From contig JAPULP010000120.1 in the NCBI GenBank assembly GCA_027294815.1, positions 1 through 12,833 of the forward strand: a DNA stretch of 12,833 nucleotides, in the 5' to 3' direction. The DNA comes from Gemmatimonadota bacterium. Lineage in GTDB: Bacteria > Gemmatimonadota > Gemmatimonadetes > Gemmatimonadales > GWC2-71-9. Shown in pieces: positions 7,059-12,833 of the stretch. The notes under the pieces are model-generated. The model made no database searches and had not been told where the DNA came from. It saw only the letters and a list, made by a program, of their open reading frames with translations. Numbering within the stretch: position 1 is the stretch's first letter; every line of letters starts with the position of its first letter. The position numbers and the translations under genes are program-made.

Positions 7059-7127
7059 TTTCCGTCGGTCAACAGGCTAATCACGAATCGGCCGGCGGAC
7101 GATTGCCCGCAGCGCGGCGAGCGATCG

Positions 7128-9176
7128 GTGCCTGTCCCGACCCCAGCGAAACCAGACCAGATGCCCGGTAGGATCTGTAACGAATGCGGTAAGAACGCCC
7201 CGAAAGGTGCCTTTCGTTGCCCGGAGTGTGGGGCGATGTTTGCGACCGATGGCACGGACAGGATGGCGGCCATTGCCGAGCAAGTGGGTCTGGCGCTGGG
7301 CGATCACTACCGGGTCGAGGAGCTGATTGGGAAGGGCGGTGCGGCCATCGTGTTTCGGGTTCGCGATGAACGACTCCATCGCAGTCTCGCCGTGAAAGCG
7401 CTCAACCCCGATCTGATGGCGAGCACGGAGCTGGCCACCCGATTTCGGCGCGAGGCGAGGACGGCGGCCGCGCTCAATCACCCGAACATCGTTCCCATTT
7501 TCTTCGTCGGTGGCGACCAGCACATACCGTGCTTTGCAATGCCGCTCGTGGAAGGAGAGTCGCTAGGTGCTCGCATTCGCCGCGAAGGCCAGTTGCCGAT
7601 GGACGTGGCCTTGGGAATCGCAAAAGACATCGGTTCGGCGCTCGACTTCGCACACGGAGCGCAGGTGATTCACCGTGACGTCAAACCCGAAAATATCCTC
7701 CTGGAATTCACGACTGGTCGAAGTCTCCTATTGGATTTTGGTATTGCCAAGGCGTTGCAGGAGGGCGACGCGGACTTGACGCAATCCGGGGTGGTCATCG
7801 GGACGCCGCACTACCTGTCGCCGGAGCAGGCGGCCGGTGAGAAGGTGATCGACGGGCGAGCCGACGTCTATAGCTTGGGTGTGGTCGTATATGAAATGCT
7901 TGCGGGTCGTCCGCCGTTCACGGGTACAACGCCGCAAGCGATCTTCGCGCAACACGTGTCCGCCGAGTTGCCTGCCCTCGGCGATCATCGGCCGGGTTTG
8001 CCGGCGGCAGTTACCGACGTACTCCGCAAAGCGACGGCGAAGACGCCGGCGGATCGCTTCGATCTCCCCGGGAATTTCGTACGGGCGCTCGAGCGTGCGT
8101 ACGGCCGGCGGAGCCTGCGGACCTCCGGATCAACCGTCGTCGGAACACAGCGCTCGTCCGATATGAACTTATTCCGTACGCTCGATGTAAAGGCCGAAGA
8201 GCCCGCGATTCGGACGTTGCTCGAGACCGAGAACTTTGCCGACCTCGCGGCCGCGGCGGAGAGTGTGGAGCAGTTTTTACGAAACGCGGCCGGAAAGGGC
8301 GATTGGCGGAGTGTAAGCGACGCGATTCGGGCGTTGCGACGCCGTTCGCAAGATCGGCGGCCGGCGTTCCGCGACCCGGCGGTCCGTGTGCTCGAACGCA
8401 TCAGCGACAGCGCGGAGGTCGTCGAGTCCCTTGCCACAGGGTGGAAGAGCGGCGACGAACAGACTCAAGCACAGTTGGAGGACGCCCTGACGGCCTCACC
8501 GGGTCTGGCTGGGCATCTGCTGGACCTCGCGATCCGCGAGCGGAGCGCGGTGCTGATGCTTCTGTCGGATCGGGTCGGGGCACTCACAGATGGGAGAGTC
8601 GATGCACTCGCCCGCGACAGCAGGGTCGGGGTTGTCCAAGCCTTCGTTTCCGCATTGAGAGAGAGTCTGCGACCCGCACATGTGGTGGAGCGCTGGATGG
8701 CCCTCGTGTTGCAGCATCCCAAACCAGAAGCGCGCGGGCTGGCGGTCGAGGCTGCCGGCGAGCGCGGGGGGACGCTAGCCGAGCGTCTCGGCCGGCTTGC
8801 CCTGGGTGACGCGGCAGTCGAGGTGAGGATCGCGGCGTTGGGAACGTTGGGCAAATCGGGACGCCGCGAAGCGCTGCCGGACCTGGCACAATTTCTCGAA
8901 CACGGGTCGACGAGCGAACAGTTGGCGGCCGCCAAGGCTCTGGCCGACCTCGGATCGGAGGCGGCAGCCCCGGTGCTGAGCCGGGTGTTCGAGCGAAAAC
9001 GCATGTTCCGCAAGGAACGCGGACCGCTACAGGAGGCCGCCGCTGCCGCCCTGGCGCGGCTTCCCTCCAAGGCCTCGCGCGACACGCTGCGACTGCTCCT
9101 AGGGGATCGGAATGAGCGGATTGCCCACATCGCCACGGCCGCGATCGGGGAGTCGGGCGAGGCCGTCGAAGGTTAG
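7128..9176 (+). CDS. Cytoplasmic Ser/Thr protein kinase with zinc ribbon and HEAT-like C-terminus
   Basis: The product (682 aa) has three parts. Residues 17-34 form a zinc ribbon (C17xxC20, C31xxC34). Residues about 61-325 are a Hanks-type kinase with glycine loop GKGGAA (68-73), ATP lysine K90, catalytic loop HRDVKPEN (182-189, D184 base), DFG at 203-205 and GTPHYLSPE as the activation/APE segment, all intact. Residues about 346-682 are helical, and from about 550 onward they repeat HEAT-like helix pairs. This suggests a protein-binding superhelix. I see no transmembrane segment or PASTA domain, so it is a soluble signalling kinase. The chosen start is GTG 7128. ATG 7161 (residue 12) also keeps the ribbon. 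It begins 69 bases after the enolase-family gene, with only weak promoter-like sequence between. Targets are unknown. Confidence 0.88.
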   Translation: MPVPTPAKPDQMPGRICNECGKNAPKGAFRCPECGAMFATDGTDRMAAIAEQVGLALGDHYRVEELIGKGGAAIVFRVRDERLHRSLAVKALNPDLMASTELATRFRREARTAAALNHPNIVPIFFVGGDQHIPCFAMPLVEGESLGARIRREGQLPMDVALGIAKDIGSALDFAHGAQVIHRDVKPENILLEFTTGRSLLLDFGIAKALQEGDADLTQSGVVIGTPHYLSPEQAAGEKVIDGRADVYSLGVVVYEMLAGRPPFTGTTPQAIFAQHVSAELPALGDHRPGLPAAVTDVLRKATAKTPADRFDLPGNFVRALERAYGRRSLRTSGSTVVGTQRSSDMNLFRTLDVKAEEPAIRTLLETENFADLAAAAESVEQFLRNAAGKGDWRSVSDAIRALRRRSQDRRPAFRDPAVRVLERISDSAEVVESLATGWKSGDEQTQAQLEDALTASPGLAGHLLDLAIRERSAVLMLLSDRVGALTDGRVDALARDSRVGVVQAFVSALRESLRPAHVVERWMALVLQHPKPEARGLAVEAAGERGGTLAERLGRLALGDAAVEVRIAALGTLGKSGRREALPDLAQFLEHGSTSEQLAAAKALADLGSEAAAPVLSRVFERKRMFRKERGPLQEAAAAALARLPSKASRDTLRLLLGDRNERIAHIATAAIGESGEAVEG

Positions 9177-9231
9177 CAAAAACCGTGCTTGTGTTAGGAA
9201 AAGATTAGAGTAATTTTTGTCAGGCGGTCGC

Positions 9232-9249
9232 ATGTGAAGTTTTTCACTA
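9232..9249. promoter_or_regulatory. Rex-like operator (GTGAA-N4-TTCAC palindrome)
   Basis: The site reads ATGTGAA-GTTT-TTCACTA. Its inner arms GTGAA (9234-9238) and TTCAC (9243-9247) are perfect inverted repeats. Against the published Rex consensus TTGTGAA-N4-TTCACAA it agrees at 12 of 14 specified positions, with the correct 4-base spacer. Rex proteins release DNA when NADH is high and typically control respiratory and fermentative genes. That fits the ACIII operon starting 104 bases downstream. No rex gene is visible in the window, and binding is inferred from sequence alone. Confidence 0.42.
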
Positions 9250-9342
9250 AGCCCTCGCGGCCGGTTCCGTTGCTCGAAAACTCGATTGAGAAGTAGCTGT
9301 CGCGGCAGTTCGGCAGCGGCGTACGCTCACTTGCCGCCCCAC

Positions 9343-9348
9343 AAGGGG
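9343..9348 (+). promoter_or_regulatory. Ribosome binding site of actA
   Basis: AAGGGG lies four bases before the ATG at 9353. It supports that start, which also places the hydrophobic anchor at residues 11-30. Confidence 0.5.
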
Positions 9349-9352
9349 ATCG

Positions 9353-9925
9353 ATGACAGGAAAAGTCCGGCCGTTAGCCAAGGGGATAGCGGCGCTTGCC
9401 TTGGTTGGACCGGTGCTCTACGTGGTCCTACAGGCAGTCCAGGCACAACCAACCACACAGCAAACGGCTCCATACATCGCTCCAATCGATGTCGATACGA
9501 CCGGTCTCCCGGGTCCGCTTCAGCCCGTTTTCTACAGACACGACATCCACGCCGGCCAGTACGAGATGGACTGCCGCTATTGTCACTACGCGGTCGAGGT
9601 GAGTTCGAGTCCGGGACTCCCGAGCCTCGACACCTGCATGGGTTGTCACCTGATCGTCGGCGGGGCCAATCCGGAGGTTGCCAAGGTCCGTGAGGCGTTC
9701 AACGAAGGACGACCCATCGAGTGGGTTGAAGTCCACAAACTCCCGTCCTTCGTGCACTTCCCGCACATGCGACACGTGAAAGCAGATATCCAGTGTCAGG
9801 ATTGCCACGGCGAGGTCCAGCGAATGGCAAAGGTCTACCAGTTCGCCTCGTTGAAGATGGGATGGTGCCTCGAGTGTCACAGAAGCGAAGGGGTAACTAC
9901 CGACTGCACCGCCTGTCACTACTAG
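9353..9925 (+). CDS. actA: ActA, pentaheme cytochrome c subunit of alternative complex III
   Basis: The product (190 aa) carries five CxxCH haem c sites, starting at C74, C95, C148, C172 and C185 (the last is CTACH at the C-terminus). Additional histidines (H63, H66, H128, H135, H138, H141) are available as distal ligands. A hydrophobic stretch at about residues 11-30 follows K4, R6 and K10 and has no clear cleavage site, so it probably serves as an uncleaved membrane anchor with the haem domain outside the cytoplasm. In ACIII, ActA passes electrons from quinol oxidation towards ActE or an oxidase. Five haems, about 190-220 aa and the position directly before actB match the known actABCDEF order. 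An ATG at 9353 with AAGGGG upstream marks the start. The actB start follows its stop after 7 bases. Confidence 0.87.
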   Translation: MTGKVRPLAKGIAALALVGPVLYVVLQAVQAQPTTQQTAPYIAPIDVDTTGLPGPLQPVFYRHDIHAGQYEMDCRYCHYAVEVSSSPGLPSLDTCMGCHLIVGGANPEVAKVREAFNEGRPIEWVEVHKLPSFVHFPHMRHVKADIQCQDCHGEVQRMAKVYQFASLKMGWCLECHRSEGVTTDCTACHY

Positions 9926-9932
9926 GTAGCGA

Positions 9933-12833
9933 ATGGCCAAGCAGATAGATCGTAGACGATTTTTGAAAGTCCTCGGCGTTACGGGAGGCGGCGTGGCGGC
10001 GACCGGGTGTTCCACCGACGCCCCCGAGAAGCTCATACCGTATCTCGTACCACCCGAAAACCAGATCCCAGGCGTTGCCACGTATTACGCCACCACGTGT
10101 CGGGAATGCCCCGCCGGTTGTGGTATGCACGTCCGGGTCCGCGAAGGCCGTGCTGTGAAGGTGGAGGGGAATCCCGGCAGTCCGGTGAATGGCGGGAAGC
10201 TCTGCGCGCGAGGCCAGGCCTCGTTGCAGGGACTCTATAACCCGGATCGTCTCCGTGGACCAATGGTACGTTCGGCCGCTGGTGGTTTCGAGCCCATCAC
10301 CTGGGACGACGCGTATGCGCGCATCGCGCAGCGGTTGGGCCAGGCTTCGGCCAACGCTGTAGCGTTCGTGACCGGAAACGAGGCCGGCTCTTTCGATCGG
10401 TTGGTGAACGAATGGCTTGCGGCCGTCGGTTCGCCAAACGGGCGGTTGGTTTTCGAGGCCTTTGGTTACGAGGCGTTGCGGTTTGCCAACCAACAAGTTT
10501 TCGGCATCGACGCTTTGCCGTCCTATCACTTCGCCGATGCTCACTACGTGCTCTCCTTCGGCGCGGACTTTCTCGAGACGTGGATGAACCCCGTGCGGAA
10601 CACGCGGGAATTTGCGGACGCGCATGCGATTCGCGACGGTGAGATGGGCCGCTACGTGCATATCGAGCCGCGGATGAGCCTGAGCGGGATGAACGCCGAC
10701 GAGTGGATCGCCCCGATTCCGGGCACCGAGGCCGTTCTGGCATTGGCGATTGCCAACGTGGTGCTCACCGACCACGGCGACAGCGCGCCGTCGGACGTGT
10801 TCCGCGTGCGGCAGCTGCTGACCCAGTACGACCCCGAAACCGCGTCGGCGACGTGCGGCGTACCGGCTGACACCGTCCGGCGTTTGGCGGCGGAGTTTAC
10901 CGAGGGCCCGAGCATGGCGCTGGCGGGCGGAATGGGGAACCAGCACGGCGAGGCCCACGCCACGGCCGCTGCGGTCAACATTCTCAACTACGTGGCCGGC
11001 AACGTCGGGCAGACCGTGACGTTCGGTTCGAACCCTGATCCGTCCGCCGGATCCACCTACGCGGGTTTGGCTGATCTCACGCAACGGATGAGTGACGGTA
11101 ACATCGAGGTGCTGTTCGCCCACGGAGCCAACCCGGCGTACAACGCCCCGAGCGGATTGGGATTTGCACAGGCGATGGGCCAGGTTGGTTTCAAGGTGAG
11201 CTTCGCGCGCGTGATCGATGAGACCGCTGCGCTGGCCGACCTGATCCTTCCCGATCACGACCCGCTCGAGCAGTGGAACGATTTCGAGCCACGTGCCGGC
11301 ACGTTCCTCTTGCAACAGCCGGTCATGCAGCCGGTGTTCGATACCCGGCAGAGCGGCGACGTCCTGCTCGCCCTGGCGGCGCAGATGGGTGGCACCGTGG
11401 CGAACCGTTTGGCGGCCCAGAACTATAAGGAATACCTCCAAAACTCGTGGCGTCGCCGGCGGAACCAACTCGGCGGTCGCGCCTTGGCCTTCGACGATTT
11501 CTGGAACGCGTCGCTGCAGGCTGGCGGAGTGCATCTACCGGAGCCGCGTATCGCGACGCGGCTGGATCGTAATGTCGGCGGGCTCACGTTCGCGACATGG
11601 TCGGCTTCCGGCGGATCCGGCGACCTCACCCTGATTGCGTATCCGTCCTCCGTCTTCTTCGACGGTCGCGGTGCGAGTCGCCCGTGGTTGCAGGAATTGC
11701 CCGACCCCGTTTCCAAGATCACTTGGGGTTCGTGGGTCGAGATCCATCCGGACACGGCCGCGGAACGCGGGATTGTCGACGGAGATTTTGTCGAGGTGGC
11801 ATCTGCAGCGGGCACGGCGGTCGCGCCGGCTTTCCTGTATCCCGGGGTGCGGCGCGACGTTATCGCGATGCCGTTAGGGCAGGGGCACTCAGAACTCGGC
11901 CGATACGCTCAAGGTCGCGGCGCCAACGTGTACGACGTGTTGGACGGTGCGCCAACGGCGTTCGGCGGCTTGTCACACTATCAGTCGGTGACGATTCGGC
12001 TCACCGGCGAGCACGAAGTCCTCGCGACGACGGCCGGTCGGAGTCGGCAGATGGGGCGGGGGATTGCGCAGAGCACCACGTTCGATGAAGTCGTATCAGG
12101 CGAAGCGCACGCGGCTCACGCAGAGCACGCGGCCGAAGTGCCCGAGAAGATCGAGCGCGTGCTCGACGAATGGCAAGCGGCGCAAGATCGCGAGCGAGCC
12201 ATCGGCAACTATGCCGCCGAACATCCGCGGTGGGGATTGGCCGTCGATCTCACACGGTGCACCGGGTGCAGCGCCTGCGTCACCGCCTGTCACGCGGAAA
12301 ACAACATACCGGTCGTCGGCAAAGAAGGCGTGCAGCGCGGTCGGGAGATGTCGTGGCTGCGCATCGAGCGCTACTTCGAGGGTGGCGAGGGCGACGAGCC
12401 GCTGACGGTCGAGATTCTACCGATGATGTGCCAGCAGTGCGGACGCGCTCCGTGCGAGCCGGTGTGCCCGGTGTTCGCGGCGTATCGTACGCCTGACGGA
12501 CTCAACGCCCAGATATACAACCGTTGCGTCGGGACGCGGTACTGCAGCAACAACTGCCCGTACAAGGTCCGATACTTCAACTGGTTCGAGCATTCGGATC
12601 CCAGCTACGCCACGTACTCGTTCGCCGAGCCGCTGCAGTTGCAACTGAACCCGGACGTTACGGTGCGTTCCAAAGGCGTCATGGAGAAGTGTACGTTCTG
12701 CGTCCAGCGGATACGCGGCACGCAGAATCAAGCAGCGCTCGAGGACCGGGAGATAGCCGACGGAGAGATCATGACGGCGTGCCAGCAATCCTGTCCTGCC
12801 GACGCCATCACCTTCGGCGACTTGAACAATGCC
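9933..12833 (+). CDS. actB: ActB, iron-sulfur MopB/ferredoxin fusion subunit of alternative complex III (3' truncated by window)
   Basis: The frame runs from ATG 9933 through 967 codons without a stop to the window edge. The N-terminus has a Tat motif (R7-R-R-F-L-K12), then a hydrophobic stretch and ATGC at 23-26. The latter could be a lipobox with C26 lipidated. A MopB-like domain follows, with CRECPAGC and a further Cys in KLCARG. From about 770 comes a four-cluster ferredoxin domain: C776/779/782/786, C833/836/841/845, C865/871/875 and C920/923/950/954. T868 replaces the second Cys of the third group, as expected for a [3Fe-4S] cluster. Known ActB proteins lack a molybdenum cofactor despite the MopB fold. 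ActB relays electrons from quinol to the haems. The remaining C-terminus and ActC-F should lie beyond the edge. Confidence 0.87.
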   Translation, partial: MAKQIDRRRFLKVLGVTGGGVAATGCSTDAPEKLIPYLVPPENQIPGVATYYATTCRECPAGCGMHVRVREGRAVKVEGNPGSPVNGGKLCARGQASLQGLYNPDRLRGPMVRSAAGGFEPITWDDAYARIAQRLGQASANAVAFVTGNEAGSFDRLVNEWLAAVGSPNGRLVFEAFGYEALRFANQQVFGIDALPSYHFADAHYVLSFGADFLETWMNPVRNTREFADAHAIRDGEMGRYVHIEPRMSLSGMNADEWIAPIPGTEAVLALAIANVVLTDHGDSAPSDVFRVRQLLTQYDPETASATCGVPADTVRRLAAEFTEGPSMALAGGMGNQHGEAHATAAAVNILNYVAGNVGQTVTFGSNPDPSAGSTYAGLADLTQRMSDGNIEVLFAHGANPAYNAPSGLGFAQAMGQVGFKVSFARVIDETAALADLILPDHDPLEQWNDFEPRAGTFLLQQPVMQPVFDTRQSGDVLLALAAQMGGTVANRLAAQNYKEYLQNSWRRRRNQLGGRALAFDDFWNASLQAGGVHLPEPRIATRLDRNVGGLTFATWSASGGSGDLTLIAYPSSVFFDGRGASRPWLQELPDPVSKITWGSWVEIHPDTAAERGIVDGDFVEVASAAGTAVAPAFLYPGVRRDVIAMPLGQGHSELGRYAQGRGANVYDVLDGAPTAFGGLSHYQSVTIRLTGEHEVLATTAGRSRQMGRGIAQSTTFDEVVSGEAHAAHAEHAAEVPEKIERVLDEWQAAQDRERAIGNYAAEHPRWGLAVDLTRCTGCSACVTACHAENNIPVVGKEGVQRGREMSWLRIERYFEGGEGDEPLTVEILPMMCQQCGRAPCEPVCPVFAAYRTPDGLNAQIYNRCVGTRYCSNNCPYKVRYFNWFEHSDPSYATYSFAEPLQLQLNPDVTVRSKGVMEKCTFCVQRIRGTQNQAALEDREIADGEIMTACQQSCPADAITFGDLNNA

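Larger units (their letters stand above)
9177..9352. promoter_or_regulatory. AT-rich leader and likely promoter region of the ACIII operon
   Basis: This is the longest gap in the window (176 bases) and clearly more AT-rich than its surroundings at 9177-9250. TTGTGT (9189-9194) and TAATTT (9211-9216), separated by 16 bases, could be a degenerate sigma-70 type -35/-10 pair, but each matches only three of six consensus bases. I see no GC-rich hairpin with a T-run that would terminate kinase transcription. A Rex-like palindrome lies just downstream of the possible -10. The rest (9251-9340) holds no open frame or repeat that I can support. Confidence 0.4.

Noticed and set aside
7055..7083. Promoter-like TTGATT-N17-TAATCA before the kinase gene
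   Set aside because: The -10 box matches the consensus at only two of six positions and the -35 overlaps the upstream stop codon. It is too weak to list as a feature.
9897..11534. A 545-codon open frame on the minus strand opposite actB
   Set aside because: It is antisense to a gene with clear Tat, MopB and ferredoxin motifs. Its translation is rich in Arg, His and Pro with no recognisable domain, as expected for the complement of GC-rich coding DNA.

Overview
The window is a GC-rich bacterial chromosome segment in which every gene I can support lies on the + strand. It ends in genes for alternative complex III (ACIII): a pentaheme ActA and a MopB/ferredoxin-fused ActB. Together with the GC-rich coding style and a zinc-ribbon/HEAT Ser/Thr kinase, this suggests Gemmatimonadota or another ACIII-bearing phylum (Rhodothermota, Acidobacteriota, Planctomycetota and similar). 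That placement is inference from gene content only. I see no tRNA, rRNA, CRISPR array, IS element or integrase.

Region 1 (about 2-7058) is a very compact run of genes. The tail of an unrecognised gene is followed by a TrmJ-like tRNA 2'-O-methyltransferase, a class III (GSAM-like) aminotransferase, an amidohydrolase_2 enzyme, a second degenerate amidohydrolase-like protein, a DapA-family lyase/aldolase, a dihydroorotate-dehydrogenase-like flavoprotein and an enolase-superfamily protein of the OSBS/NSAR type. Every junction overlaps: five by 4 bases (GTGA or ATGA), one by 1 base (TAGTG) and one by 8 bases. The genes are therefore almost certainly co-transcribed and translationally coupled. The six metabolic genes match no textbook pathway that I recognise. 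They are the best candidate here for an undescribed system, probably a small-molecule catabolic or salvage route with ring or lactone hydrolysis, a flavin redox step, Schiff-base C-C or dehydratase chemistry, and transamination.

Region 2 (7128-9176) encodes a soluble Ser/Thr protein kinase with an N-terminal zinc ribbon, a complete Hanks-type catalytic core and a C-terminal HEAT-like region. It has no transmembrane segment.

Region 3 (9177-12833) starts with a 176-base AT-rich leader. It holds a perfect GTGAA-N4-TTCAC inverted repeat that fits the Rex (NADH/NAD+ sensing) operator consensus at 12 of 14 positions. Then come actA (membrane-anchored pentaheme cytochrome c) and actB (Tat-exported Fe-S subunit, cut by the window end after 967 codons). 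These would form part of a menaquinol-oxidising respiratory complex. If the OSBS-like gene in region 1 makes menaquinone precursor, regions 1 and 3 would be functionally linked, but nothing else in region 1 belongs to menaquinone synthesis.
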